NCBI RefSeq assembly: GCF_000224145.3
Contig: NW_004190433.2
Span: 85,633 to 149,632, forward strand
Direction of reading: 5' to 3'
From: Ciona intestinalis
Lineage: Eukaryota > Chordata > Ascidiacea > Phlebobranchia > Cionidae
Length of the DNA: 64,000 nt
Under the pieces are notes generated by a model. It did not search any database, was not told the DNA's origin, and was given only the letters and a program-made list of their open reading frames with translations. Below are positions 34,991 through 46,024 of the stretch, piece after piece; position 1 is the stretch's first letter, and each line of letters opens with the position of its first letter. The position numbers and the translations under genes were made by a program.

Positions 34991-36928
34991 ATGGATGTTC
35001 TTTCTGAGCGGGCTGTGATGCCAATTGGCACCCCAACGCGCTTATCACCAGATCACAGTCAACATGAACCTGTCATTAACGTACCGCGTCCATCATCTGA
35101 CAGATCTCAGGTGGAATATGAATATTCAGTCAAATTTGATTAAAGTGCCAAAATTATCTAATGTCATTTGATTAAAAGGGTTGATTATACAATTGAATAC
35201 ATCCATTCAACCCAGTCTGCAGAGTATGGCAGATGCACGAGCGATTTTTTTACAAACTTTTGTTTATGCACGCCATAATTTGTCCCACGCACGCCAATTA
35301 ATTTAACAATGAACAAAATTTGTATTAAATTAAGTAGGATTTTCTATTGTGGCTTGAAAATGTACGTGCTTTGCACGCAGATTTTTAATGATAGCACACG
35401 CGCACAGGAAAAATAACCGTCTTGCACGCACGAGATCACGTCAGGAACTGCTATACTCTGCAGACTGGTATTCAACACTTATTAAAACTTTTAAATGTAT
35501 TCGAATCTTGATTAAGTTACGTTGACAACTAACTGCTGTGCAGAGAATGACACCTTTATGTACCTTTACCAAATTTTTGGTTGTGAACGCAATAGTTTGT
35601 TCTGTTTTATTACTAAAAAAATGCATATCAAAACATAGGTCAAGCAAACATGATAGTTTTGTATCAAATATTTGTGCTTGTTCTGCTACCAATTTAAATC
35701 ACATAAACAATTAGTCCTACAAATGTCCTACAATGAGATATCATTGGAACTGCTATTTTCTGCAGACTGAGCTACGCATAACATCATAAAATTAAGCATA
35801 AAGTTTCACATATGTTCAGTGTCGTGATACACTTGTGTTATAGTGACTATCATTTCCCTACACACCAAGATAAATAAACATATATTTATTTTTGTTTATG
35901 AGAAAGCTAAATTTACTGACATGTTTTACAGGATGTATCTCATATACTTGCTGGTGTATTTCATGATCTTTACACCAAAGAAGTAATGAGCAAAGAAACA
36001 GTGAATAACTTGACAGTTTCAGGTGATGGAAGTACAAAGTTTCACAAGAAGTGCATGAATCAGCTGCATCAGGTATTCAAATGTTGTTATTATCAGTTTT
36101 GGAAGCTTTATTTGTCATCCCATTTTTTCATTTGTCAAATTATTCTTTAATAACCCTAGTTTTGGAATACAATTTTATTTTTCTAATAACGTTAATATTT
36201 ATTGCATGAATTAATTTGCAGTTTCATAACATTACCTAAATTTTATTTTCTTTCCTAAATCAGTATTGTTGTTTTAACATAACAAATAGATAGGAATTAC
36301 TCCTAAAAATGAGCTCAAAATCAAAATAAGTTTCCACCAAAAAGTGTTGTAGACTGGTAGTTGAATCCAAACCCAACATACAATAAACAAAGTCTCACAG
36401 TGTTACAGATAATTAGTTGAAACAAAGTACGATCTAATTAAAAGAAAAGTGTGTGTTAAAGATTAAACATATATTTACAACATTTTTTTCATACAGGTGC
36501 ACTTGGACCATAAAAAAAAACTGGAGGAATTTAATGCTGTTGAACGTCAAATTATGCAGGTTGTTTTTATATATCATCTTATAAACCAGTGCCTTTTAAC
36601 CCCTGGGTCATGACGCATGACTAAAAAGCGTGATCACGCTTTAGTTGTCAGGTCCCATGCTACTGTATAACTTTTGTGTTTATTTTTTTTATTATATTTA
36701 TGTACGCACTATGCTTTATTTTATTGTTTCGAAAAAAACATTTTAAATAAATTTTTGGGTTACCAAGACTTTATCATTAGTTTATGCTTAGTTCGAAGTA
36801 ATACAAAACCTATTATTAAAAATATTTAAAGGCTCGAGCTCAAGCTGTATCAGCTGATGAGCGTGCATTGAATAAGTTGTCTTCACCAGTGGGTTGTGAA
36901 ACTTATGAAAAGCTGGGTCTTCCTTCAG
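34991..36928 (+). pseudogene. Truncated DLEC1 copy A, exons 1-4
   Basis: Exons 34991-35110, 35932-36072, 36497-36559 and 36832-36928 match exons 1-4 of the downstream full gene (49352-51294) and have the same lengths. They encode about 140 N-terminal residues (MDVLSERAVMPIGTPT...), with open frames and near identity. The exon 1 donor differs: GTGGAATA here against GTATGAGT in the full copy, through a small deletion. Sequence enters a 500 N gap 29 bp after exon 4, and after the gap a SINE tail leads into the second lectin block, so exons 5 onward are absent here. Either a duplication remnant or an uncollapsed allele; it cannot make full DLEC1. Confidence 0.8.
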
Positions 36929-37457
36929 GTAGTGGATCTATACTGTCTATGTAAATANNNNNNNNNNNNNNNNNNNNNNNNNNNNNNNNNNNNNNNNNNN
37001 NNNNNNNNNNNNNNNNNNNNNNNNNNNNNNNNNNNNNNNNNNNNNNNNNNNNNNNNNNNNNNNNNNNNNNNNNNNNNNNNNNNNNNNNNNNNNNNNNNNN
37101 NNNNNNNNNNNNNNNNNNNNNNNNNNNNNNNNNNNNNNNNNNNNNNNNNNNNNNNNNNNNNNNNNNNNNNNNNNNNNNNNNNNNNNNNNNNNNNNNNNNN
37201 NNNNNNNNNNNNNNNNNNNNNNNNNNNNNNNNNNNNNNNNNNNNNNNNNNNNNNNNNNNNNNNNNNNNNNNNNNNNNNNNNNNNNNNNNNNNNNNNNNNN
37301 NNNNNNNNNNNNNNNNNNNNNNNNNNNNNNNNNNNNNNNNNNNNNNNNNNNNNNNNNNNNNNNNNNNNNNNNNNNNNNNNNNNNNNNNNNNNNNNNNNNN
37401 NNNNNNNNNNNNNNNNNNNNNNNNNNNNNNNNNNNNNNNNNNNNNNNNNNNNNNNNN

Positions 37458-37567
37458 TACATGGTAACTCGTAAGCTGGCACGAGGTGTTAAACCCGTGT
37501 GATAACGACTGTCGTTGTCCGGCCACGCGAGGATAAAGTAAGTTACATTCATTCATTCATTCATTCA
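37458..37567 (+). repeat. SINE tail at the duplication junction
   Basis: TACATGGTAACTCGTAAGCT through TAAGTTACATTCATTCATTC, ending in ATTC repeats. It joins directly to TATATACCGTACAGTCCCAC, the start of block B. The matching SINE in the full DLEC1 intron 4 is at 51385-51640. Confidence 0.8.
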
Positions 37568-38249
37568 TTCTATATACCGTACAGTCCCACAAGATTGGTG
37601 AACTTCGTTTACTACAATTAACGAGTTAGCGATCCATGGCGCCTCGGAACTTAGATACCTTACCATATGCCTTACCCAAAGTTAGTATATAGACCGACCT
37701 TACCTGGTAAGGTATCTATGCTGTAATAGACCGTGGTGGTCACTAACATGCATACAGGTTCCAACAAAATTGCGTATGGGGTTTTCGATTACATGTATTT
37801 ATGTTTTTAATTGTTTAATTAAATCAAGTATAATTTTATATACGGACTCTGGTTTTAATGTGTAACATCTTGCATGATTATGTTGGGTGTGCGGTATAGA
37901 GGTTCCTCATGGTCGCACCCATTTCAAAAGTTATACCTTAATTCGTGGTTGGCACATTAACTCACGGCGGTAGGACGACGCGTTGCATCGTGTGACGGAT
38001 GCGGACAGACGTGAGGACAGCAAGAGTATAAGAAAGCTCATACTGAACTCAACACGAATATATGAGGCTTAAGCTCTTATATTATTGTACTGCAAATACG
38101 TGGAAGAGTTAACGTGACGTTCGATTTATTTAAGAGCCTCTTCATAACAGTACCTAGAAGAGTTATAGCAACAGCAGGCTGCGTATAGCCAGCAAATATT
38201 TCCTATGCTAGCCTGTAAAATAATGTTAATTGTATAAAAAAACTCTCCA

Positions 38250-38460
38250 TGCAGATGCAGGTTTTTATATATAGGGTGGGAAAAGATTAGACACCATAAG
38301 CACATAATATCCAAATATCCCGAAGTAGAATGAATAGGCGTCTCATCTCCCCCACCCTATACTATATCATTAGGTTTTAAGCTGTGTGTCTGTTGCATTC
38401 GGCCAAATAACTTGGCACACGTTGAGCACAAGCGATTATAATTACGTGCAAGCTAGTAGC
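38250..38460 (+). pseudogene. Dead copy of lectin exon 1 with MITE (block B)
   Basis: The duplicate of 32020-32230, with the same MITE at 38268-38364. Sharing the MITE shows it was in place before the block duplicated. Confidence 0.8.
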
Positions 38461-38735
38461 ATAATTTGCAACGTTCGGCGTATAAACTTAAAAAACTTTG
38501 TTCTTGTTATTCTTTTTTGTGCATGTCATTTATACAGTCTTCAAAAACCCATAGATTTCTTTATCACGCCGGCGCATATACACTTGAGCAAATCCGTGGG
38601 TATTTAAGTTGTTACGTCCGGATAAATTTAAAACTTTAGCTTAGACGCATTATCGCCGTTACATTATTATATTGTAGAAAGTAACAGACTTAAGTTTAAT
38701 TTTTGCTACAAATAATTAAAGGCATCACAACCTAT

Positions 38736-40147
38736 ATGAAGATGCAGGTTTTTACATATTGTTACGTTTTGAGTTGTGTGTATGTTGCATTCGGCCAAAT
38801 AAGATGGCACAAGTTGAGCACAAGCGAGTATTATATACAGAATGGTAGTACCGTTAACCATCAAGCTGCAGTTGATTCTTGTGCTTCATTGAATGCTACA
38901 CTAGCTCGAGTTAAAACAACACAAGTGCAACAATTCCTCGTAAGCATTATTACCGGTAAGTAAGTTGAACTTTACTTTAGCTGATACAAAGTAGATTCAC
39001 AATAATATTTGTTGATTGTAGTTTAATTGAATTAGTAAATAAATTATTTATTAAAGTGTTCGACAGTTAGGGGATCAATATTTTGTCTTTATGTTTTAAC
39101 ATTTTTAATGCTTATAAGGTCCTTGATTGCATAAACATATATGCATAATATGGAGGAAAATGGAATAATACCACCTAAATGCAATGTTTCTTAAACGTGT
39201 TTTTAACAATTGACAACGCGCTAGTTTTAGCCGCGGATCAATGCGGCTATATATTTCTGTAAATATTCTTTGTCTTCTACCAAATGGGACAAGAAATGAA
39301 AATGAAAACATATTCCATCTTGATCTTTTCCCCCGTACCATAAGACGATATTGCAGATATTTGTTTTTATTTAAAATAGGTACGAAAAACTATTACATCG
39401 GGTTAAACCGAATCAACCTGGGCAAAACCGGATTCCAGTGGAATGATGGAACGAATGTGACGTCAGGTGAAGCGCAATGGAATGTTGATGAACCGAACAA
39501 CCTCGGCAATAACGAAGCTTGTGTTCAAATGCGTGGGGTAAATGACAACAACCACGGTTGGAATGATGTGCCTTGTAACACTCCCTGTAACTACATATGC
39601 GAGCGACACAAAGGTGAGCTTTAGCAAATAATATTCAAATATCCTGATCGTGTTTTAAACAATTAACAACGGTCTAGGGGGTTGTGAAGATACAGTTTTA
39701 TAGTTCTTCAAATGATGTTCTTTGTTTACTACCAAGCGTGACGAAAAAATAGATTGAAAAAGTGTCCTATCTTCGCCCACCTTACTATATTTATAGTATG
39801 CTGACAAAAATCATTGCTAACAGTTATAATAACTTTGATATTTTCTCTATATTCCAGACATCACTATTAACGGATCTTCCGTGCAGTTTGTTTACTCCAG
39901 CAAAAGTCACACGGTTTTAGATATTGTGTACAGAATGTGTTTAAGTGCCGCCCCGTACAAAGTAGAAGCAAGTGCTCGTATGTTGGATGAAAGTTTACCC
40001 CATCGTTTCAACGTCATCCCTATCGATATTCGGTCTTATTCATTCATAGCAAGGTTGGAAAGGATCGACTTAAACAGCGGGTGGTCCACATCCGAGATCA
40101 ATATATCCTGGATAGCTCACTTCAATACACCAGTGCAAGTAAACTGA
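38736..40147 (+). CDS. Secreted C-type lectin, copy B
   Basis: Three exons: 38736-38955, 39380-39613, 39858-40147; 744 nt, giving 247 aa, the same lengths as copy A. Differences I can see: ITWHK becomes IRWHK near the mature N-terminus, E to D (TVLDIV), L to I (YSFIARL), Y to H (IAHFNT), and the C-terminus ends PVQVN instead of PVHIY. The calcium/sugar motifs EPN and WND and the cysteines are unchanged. Exon 2 seems to differ only at silent sites. Both copies look functional. It has the same signal peptide, lectin domain and unassigned C-terminal region as copy A. Confidence 0.92.
39614..39795. mobile_element. MITE abutting the lectin B exon 2 donor
   Basis: Block B copy of 33420-33600, with the same missing left end and the same closeness to the donor. 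A right-half fragment also repeats at 39242-39350. Confidence 0.75.
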
Positions 40148-40327
40148 ACAACACTTTGTCATTTATGTAATTAAAGGCAGTAAATGTTAAATTTTTACTG
40201 CATTGTAAGATATATACTCATAATGAATTTTTAAACGAACAGAAATTGCCTTCTGTTTGTAACTCGAACAATTGTTGTTTTGACTGGCTGCCTAGCGCTA
40301 CTAGCTTATATACTACAAATATATACA

Positions 40328-40526
40328 GTATAGGATGGGGGAAGACGGGACACTTTTTAGCGCGTAATATCTGAATATGCTGACCGTGCTTTAAACAATT
40401 AACAACGTTTTATAAAAGTCGTGAGAATACGGTTTTATTATTCTCTGAGTGTTCTTTGTTTACTATCAAATTGGACGAGAAAATAGAATAAAAAGGTGTC
40501 CCATCTTCCCCCACCCTACTATATTG
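40328..40526. mobile_element. Full-length MITE, block B spacer
   Basis: TATAGGATGGGGGAAGACGG to CCATCTTCCCCCACCCTACT with a complete interior. It is not present in block A. Confidence 0.85.
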
Positions 40527-40804
40527 CTTTTATTTTGTCTTGGTCACATAGGCGACCACTGTCTCTATAGTCTGTGTTATACCATTAGAGGCTTTGCTTT
40601 AGTTCTTTACTCGCAGGGCGCTTTTACTTATTAGCGTATGTGTTTAGCTATTAACATATTGTTCTATTTAAATAAGCGATGGAACGTAACTGGTTTTTAA
40701 CCCCTCTCTCATTTTTGTTGTCGATGTTGGTAATCGTGTAGGGATGTTGCTGGATTGTTTTATAATATTAATACAGCTGTATACATATAGCCTACATCTA
40801 TATC

Positions 40805-41060
40805 GTTTGACGCCGTTGCACAGTAGTCAAATATTCATGTAACATATAGGTTACCGGCGCGAGGTTCGACGCTGCTACCACTGAGGCATATGTGTTGTTG
40901 AGCAAGACACTTAAGACAGTTGTTCCAATCCAGTGGACAATGTATTGGTTCTCCAAATTGTCAGCTTAACGTTAAGAAAGTCAAGATATAAAAAAAGTCA
41001 GCTACAAAGTAACAACTTTGGTTTGCAAGTATAAAACAAGTTTCTTTATTCCGGTAAAAA
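40805..41060 (+). repeat. SINE copy, nearly full length, diverged
   Basis: The head GACGCCGTTGCACAGTAGTC and box-B-like GCGAGGTTCGACGCTGCTAC are followed by the body TTGAGCAAGACACTTAAGAC and the tail ACAAAGTAACAACTTTGG. Confidence 0.7.
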
Positions 41061-41232
41061 CGAGGACATGACACAGTGATTTGAGCACGAATCCCAACAA
41101 CTTGTCCGAAAATTTAAAAAAATATATATATATAAATCACCAAACCATAGATGAGAGAGGCCACTCGTAAACTCGTTTTTACAAGTGACCTTTCTTCTGT
41201 GAACAAATCACGCAAAGTTGTAGCCTATACAC

Positions 41233-41270
41233 CATGGCGCCCTCTATAAGTTATTGAGGGATGAGCCATG
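41233..41270. mobile_element. Diverged relative of the 35 bp foldback
   Basis: CATGGCGCCCTCTATAAGTT matches the left arm of 34652-34686 exactly. The right arm (ATTGAGGGATGAGCCATG) is degraded. I see no target duplication. Confidence 0.6.
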
Positions 41271-41477
41271 CTCTGACGTGTCTTGATTTTCTTGTTGTTT
41301 CACATATGACGTAAGTTGAGTGATGCATCAAGTTAAAAGAAAATCACTTCACATGCCGGAAATGATCATGTGGCCGCTGTTTGATAAATAGCAGCAACCG
41401 TATGTTTATAAACAGTCATAAAAAAAATTTTCTAGGGTAGACAATGTCACAAATGTGTTATGTTTATTTAAACTAAA
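41271..41477 (+). repeat. Inverted repeat, left arm (pairs with 45018-45228)
   Basis: CTCTGACGTGTCTTGATTTT, ATGCATCAAGTTAAAAGAAA, ACATGCCGGAAATGATCATG and AATGTCACAAATGTG all recur in reverse order at 45018-45228. Identity is high. The arm runs into an assembly gap, so its true inner end is unknown. Confidence 0.8.
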
Positions 41478-41649
41478 NNNNNNNNNNNNNNNNNNNNNNN
41501 NNNNNNNNNNNNNNNNNNNNNNNNNNNNNNNNNNNNNNNNNNNNNNNNNNNNNNNNNNNNNNNNNNNNNNNNNNNNNNNNNNNNNNNNNNNNNNNNNNNN
41601 NNNNNNNNNNNNNNNNNNNNNNNNNNNNNNCACGAAGATTGGCACGCCT

Positions 41650-42450
41650 AAGCTTTAGCAAACACACAACTTCATTGGATGACGGAATATGAGTTGATGA
41701 AATGTTAGGTTTGTGTTCTGTTTAATGCCATCAGGTATTGGTTGCTTTTGTTTCTTACATATTCTTCCATATTCCATCCAACATATGAACGCCTCGTTAT
41801 ATCTGCTGGTATAGCACAGTATATATAGATATAGTTGCGTCGCACAACTGTTGTTGTATTCTTGTACGATTGCATCAAATGTTTGACTTCATCAGTAGTT
41901 CCAATGCTTTTGTACGAATTGTTGAAAAATATCTTCCATGCTTTGCCTTATGTTGTCAAGTATTGTTTTTTTTAAGTTTCTTACAGATTCTTGCATGTTC
42001 CAACAAACATATCCATGCCTCGTAATATCTCCCGGTATTATGGTAGTAAACTGCATATACATTATATATCTCCATATGCACCACTGTTGTTGTATTCTTG
42101 TATGGTTACATCATCTGTTTGGCTCGATCCAGTAGTTCCATTGCTTTTGTGGGATTTCCATTGTTTATCAGTGTTCCAGCAGATTCACACAACTTCATGG
42201 AATCACGGAATACGAATTGTTGAAAGGTATCTTCCATATTTTGCTTAATGTTATTAAGTATTGGTGGCTTACGATTCTTACAGATTCTCGCATGTTCCAA
42301 CCAGCATATCCATGCCTCATAATATCTCCCGGTAATGGTTGCAAAGTGCATGCAAAGAATACGAAACAGTAAGGTGCTAATTTTAATGCTCGCTAAATCA
42401 TAGTAAAGCCGATGATTTATTTTAGTTTGGGAGTGTAAACGATTAAACAA
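41650..42450 (-). pseudogene. TPR-like gene relic with three tandem units
   Basis: Minus-strand reading gives a repeated protein segment. The best unit (42106-42345) reads GRYYEAWICWLEHARICKNR, then MEDTFQQFVF, KLCESAGTLINNGNPTKAME and LLDRAKQMM. A second unit (about 41870-42060) has YYEAWICLLEHARICKK and TKALELLMKS with part of the middle missing. A third (about 41650-41800) has ICKKQKQPIPDGIKQN. The A/L/G spacing resembles tetratricopeptide-type helical repeats. Units 2 and 1 contain stops and shifts, no start or splice structure is seen, and the region lies between inverted repeats, so I call it a relic of an unidentified TPR-like gene. Confidence 0.55.
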
Positions 42451-42837
42451 GTTTTATAGCTTCATAAAACAACCTTGAATATTTTGTACAGTTTGATTTT
42501 GTCTCATAAACTAGTTTTATTTTTGTAAAAAAAACTTGAGATATAAATAAGAGGAAAACAGGCAGGAGTCAACATGACTTTAATTTTAGATAAAAACAAC
42601 AAAAAGTGTCGGTTTAACGTTATAGATATGAAGTTTACATGGCAAAGAAAGCAGCACAGTCGGTTAAAATTGGTAGGTTAACTACAAGTTGTAGAAAAAT
42701 GCTAATGTAAATATATTTCAATTTAGAGTCCCATCTTCCCCCACATTGTAGTTTTGTATGTTTTTTGCCAAACTTTGAAACGTTTGCTTTTAATTCAATA
42801 ATTTATACCTCGTGGTTTATTCAACTATAAGATAGTG

Positions 42838-43036
42838 ATATAGTTGGGTGGGGGGAGATGGGACACCTTTAGCACATAATATCTAAATACCCTGATCGTT
42901 TTTTAAACAATTACTAACCGTCAATGGGAAGCATGGGCATATAGTTTTATAATTTCCTGAATGATTTTTGTTTACTACCAAACGGGGCGACAAAATAGAG
43001 GTTAAAGGTGTCCCGTCTACCCCCACCCTACTATAA
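42838..43036. mobile_element. Full-length MITE, block B spacer
   Basis: GTTGGGTGGGGGGAGATGGG to GTCTACCCCCACCCTACTAT with the family interior. A lone fragment GTCCCATCTTCCCCCACATT sits just upstream at 42729. Confidence 0.85.
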
Positions 43037-43196
43037 TAAAAGATAACATTTTGAAAATATATTCGAATTTCAGTCATTTGAACTTGAAGATAATTTATGA
43101 GAAGTGGCTTGAAAAAAGAGTGTAGCAATACCCAATTTGTGACAAAAATGTAAACTTTATTAATAGTTATTATCAAGTTTCTGTTCTATTCTATTC

Positions 43197-43525
43197 TGTA
43201 TGGGTGAGGTCTGTGAGGACCTGGGATTTAGGCCAGACTTGGCCCATTACCCCAACACCCTTGTAGGTCCGGAAGTGACGTGCTCGCGGTAGTGAAGTTC
43301 TTTGTACATGTTCCGACTCTAGTGTTCCGACCAAGTCCCGTTTTCTGTCCCGATTCTCGACCCGTATATATAGGACTCCATCTGCGGACTATTTCTGCAA
43401 ACTCATTCTCCGTTCCGACCAAGTCCTGTTTTCTATCCCGATTCTTGACCCGTATATATAGGACTCCATCTGCAGACTATTTCTGCGAACTCGTTCTCCG
43501 TTCCGCCCAATTCCCGTTTTTATCA
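43197..43525 (+). repeat. Repeat with two tandem ~88 bp units (pairs with 47545-47895)
   Basis: A leader (GATTTAGGCCAGACTTGGCC, CCCCAACACCCTTGTAGGTC) is followed by two units. Each unit reads CCGACCAAGTCC, GACCCGTATATATAGGACTC, ATCTGC.GACTATTTCTGC and TTCTCCGTTCCG. The same arrangement is inverted at 47545-47895. Family unknown. Confidence 0.75.
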
Positions 43526-43967
43526 AGTTTCCGTTATTACAAGTTCATATATTGCGGAACTTATTTTTTATCAGATATCTATAAATCTGATTCCGAATGA
43601 AAATTACTTAAACTATTAATAGTTATAATATTTTAATGTGAAAATGTAGGTTTGCCGCCCTTTTTTGCTCTTGTTGACGACGTAAGCAAAAATAGGTTTA
43701 GCAAATTGTGTGCACGCGCAGCAGCAGATGGGAACCAGATTTCTGCGCCCTCACACCTATAGGTTAAAGGTTGGACCAATTGCCATAAAGTGTTTTATCC
43801 AAAGACACATATATGTCCTCCATGGTACCAATATAGAGTGTAGGCTTTCCTTTGTTGTTTCGGCGAGCCCTTTAACCATTTTGCTAGATCAGATTCTTTA
43901 GGTACCTGCTTGGCGCATCAGTGATTTCGTCATATTCAGAGCTTGTATTTTCACATTTTTTGTATTG

Positions 43968-44654
43968 TTATAGTAGAGTGGGGAAAGATCGAGCAATATT
44001 TTTGTAAACATAACAGCATTCGGTGTGAGGTGGTTGTATTTCACTAAATGGCATGGTTCCTGATACCTTATCCGCATATTTAAGAAGATCAACTTTAGGC
44101 AACGAAGTAAATCCACGATTTAGAGTGGCCCTCATACTGTAATTGCTTGAACAAAAAGCTACCAAAAATTCGCATCCTAATTCTCTTGCTGTTGTTTCGT
44201 CTTCACAAAACAACTTGGTAAGCAAACCGCATTTAGAATATTTGCCATCGACTGTACCGAGGGACACCATCAGGATTTTCCCCGCACCTAATTCTTGTCT
44301 TAAATTTCCCATCGCACAATCCTCCAATCTATTTATATATTCCAACCATTCGTATTGTGTAGTGAGCTTCCTAATCTCGGCATCTAAGTGCTTCGTTTGG
44401 AAAGGTTGATCCTCAGATTCAATATAACTAACATTAACAGCTATTAGTTTACCAGTATCTGCTAAAACCACTCCTACAGCCGCGTTGTGGTGTAAATTTC
44501 GTTCCACCCTTAGTTGATCAATTAGAACAGCTTCGTGAATAGGAGCTTTCAATGCAAGCGTTAATGGTTCACGTGGTGTGTAGTGCTTGGTAATGAGATC
44601 CTTTATTTCATTTAAGTTGTTCATTGAAAGTCGTTTAACCAAAAAGCGTTGCAT
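43968..44654 (-). CDS. GNAT-family N-acetyltransferase (arylalkylamine-NAT-like), intronless
   Basis: Single open frame of 228 aa on the minus strand, starting at the ATG at 44654 (MQRFLVKRLSMNN) and ending at 43968. The layout follows arylalkylamine-type GNATs: N-terminal region with HYTPREPLTLAL, a strand pair around AAVGVVLADTGKLIAV, and the acetyl-CoA site as SLGTVDGKYSKCGLLTKLFC (the pyrophosphate-loop pattern R/Q-x-x-G-x-G/A is reduced to K-x-x-x-G-L). Then come ELGCEFLVAFCSSNYSM and a C-terminal YADKVSG segment. Family members acetylate small amines using acetyl-CoA; the substrate here is unknown. It is intronless, unlike its neighbours, so retrocopy origin is possible. The last eight codons (ARSFPTLL) and the stop are MITE-end sequence. 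The gene lies between 200 bp inverted repeats. Confidence 0.85.
   Translation of the reverse strand: MQRFLVKRLSMNNLNEIKDLITKHYTPREPLTLALKAPIHEAVLIDQLRVERNLHHNAAVGVVLADTGKLIAVNVSYIESEDQPFQTKHLDAEIRKLTTQYEWLEYINRLEDCAMGNLRQELGAGKILMVSLGTVDGKYSKCGLLTKLFCEDETTARELGCEFLVAFCSSNYSMRATLNRGFTSLPKVDLLKYADKVSGTMPFSEIQPPHTECCYVYKNIARSFPTLL
43971..43998. mobile_element. MITE terminus at the GNAT 3' end
   Basis: TATAGTAGAGTGGGGAAAGA matches the family TIR TATAGTAGGGTGGGGGAAGA. Only this end remains; beyond it the sequence is GNAT coding. Confidence 0.65.
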
Positions 44655-45017
44655 TATAAACTTTAAGCAACTCACTTAACCATGCTTTTTAATACAACAG
44701 ACAAGGGTCTGCATACAACAGTTGTTAAATATGTGCAGTGTAAAGTAGCACTGTTTTATCGGTAATTCATTTTTAGGCGGATTCTGTCTTGAAAAGGCTT
44801 AGGCTACAACATACAACACAACTAGAGGCCTACTTTGTTGTTTGGCAAAAAATCGAATTTAATTCCATAACACACAAACCTATTAATAGAATGTAAATCT
44901 AACATACCACGTTCAGCAGTGCACGAAACAGAAGACAAACCTACACTGCACTTTTTACGACTGCGTAATTTCGTAATCAACAGACCAGAAAAACAATATA
45001 TCCACGATTTTGGTTTA

Positions 45018-45228
45018 TTAACTAAACAAAGCACATTTGTGACATAATCTACTCTAGAAACTTTTGTTTATGGCCATTTACAAACATACGGTTCACGTAC
45101 ATGCTGCTACTAATCAAACAGCGTGCACACGATCATTTCCGGCATGTGAAGTGATTTTCTTTTAACTTGATGCATCACTCAACTTACGTCATATGTTAAA
45201 CAACAAGAAAATCAAGACACGTCAGAGT
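45018..45228 (-). repeat. Inverted repeat, right arm (pairs with 41271-41477)
   Basis: Reverse complement of the left arm from CTCTGACGTG through to CACAAATGTG. It lies 360-570 bp upstream of the GNAT start, so it may include that gene's promoter. Confidence 0.8.
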
Positions 45229-45727
45229 ACAAGTTACTTTCTGTTTATCCATAAAGTACTTTTCCTGTTACACGACATTGATGTAAAACTGTACTTCTTT
45301 ACGATCGACCAGTAAAATAAAAACAATGCAAAATCTCCCTGCACGCGTATAGGCTATTCGTCTCGAACTCTGTAAAAAAATAATTCGGATTATAAAAAAA
45401 AACATTAGCATCGTTTAGCCTACAAAACGTAAACCTTAACCATAGTTTAATAATACAACTTCTTCATTAAACTATGCCTTAACTTACAATTTCCGCCAAG
45501 TTCTTCTGAGACATCAAAAACACCTCACTATATTAATTTATGTGTTTTTCCGTTTTGTGTTTCCTTTTCCGTTATGTGGCCTTTTAAGTATTTTTAGCAA
45601 GATACCTGAACTACCTCAACGAGATTTCTCGTTACACGTTTTGTTATTTGTTTTCTGCGTCCTCTAGAAACGCAAGGCTTGCAGTAAAAAACATTTAACG
45701 TTAAAAATGTATTAAAGTTGGTAAATA

Positions 45728-45870
45728 TATAGATAGTAAGGTAAATGAAGGTGGGACACCCCTTCGTGATATTTTCCCGTCCCATTTGGCAGTAAACAAA
45801 CAACATTCAAAAAATTATAAAACCGTATCTTCACGACTCCCATAGACCGTTGGTAATTGAGCACGTATAA
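45728..45870. mobile_element. Partial MITE upstream of GNAT
   Basis: GGTGGGACACC, TTTTCCCGTCCCATTTGGCA, AGTAAACAAACAACATTC and ACTCCCATAGACCGTTGGTA match the left and middle parts of the family. The right end is lost. Confidence 0.65.
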
Positions 45871-46024
45871 GTGGTCTAATAAGATCCTTTTTTAAACAAA
45901 TATTTGTTATTGTTGTTGCTTTTGGGCGACCCTTTTTTGCAATTATCTCAATTCCTAATTCTAGCATTTATTATATATAAATAAAAAGTGTATAAAGTAA
46001 CTGTCTCCCATTAAAAGAAAATAA

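Larger units (their letters stand above)
31340..36957 (+). repeat. Tandem block A (lectin plus DLEC1 5' end)
   Basis: 31340-33942 matches 37567-40136 at very high identity, and about 34470-36957 matches about 48975-51325. The two shared parts lie in the same order and orientation, so this is one duplicated block. The spacers between the parts differ completely (0.5 kb here, 8.8 kb in block B). Block A runs into a 500 N gap inside DLEC1 intron 4. Confidence 0.9.
37568..40147 (+). repeat. Tandem block B, lectin part
   Basis: Matches 31341-33942 in order and orientation, with only scattered differences. Homology starts right after the SINE tail and stops at the last lectin codons (about 40136). 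The DLEC1 part of block B resumes at about 48975. Confidence 0.9.

Noticed and set aside
36896-37556. Long open frames on both strands over 36958-37457
   Set aside because: They are composed of N and carry no protein information.
43280-43600. 106 aa open frame on the plus strand
   Set aside because: It is a translation of the tandem ~88 bp repeat (repeated PVF...SRFLTRIYR), not a gene.
44655-44675. Seven extra N-terminal residues for the GNAT protein
   Set aside because: The extension starts at a GTG; the first ATG is at 44654 and no upstream exon evidence was seen.
28138-44675. A functional gene cluster for glycan synthesis and recognition (fucosyltransferase, lectins, acetyltransferase)
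   Set aside because: The genes lie on different strands, are separated by repeats, and one lectin and the DLEC1 piece are explained by local duplication; nothing in the sequence shows co-regulation.
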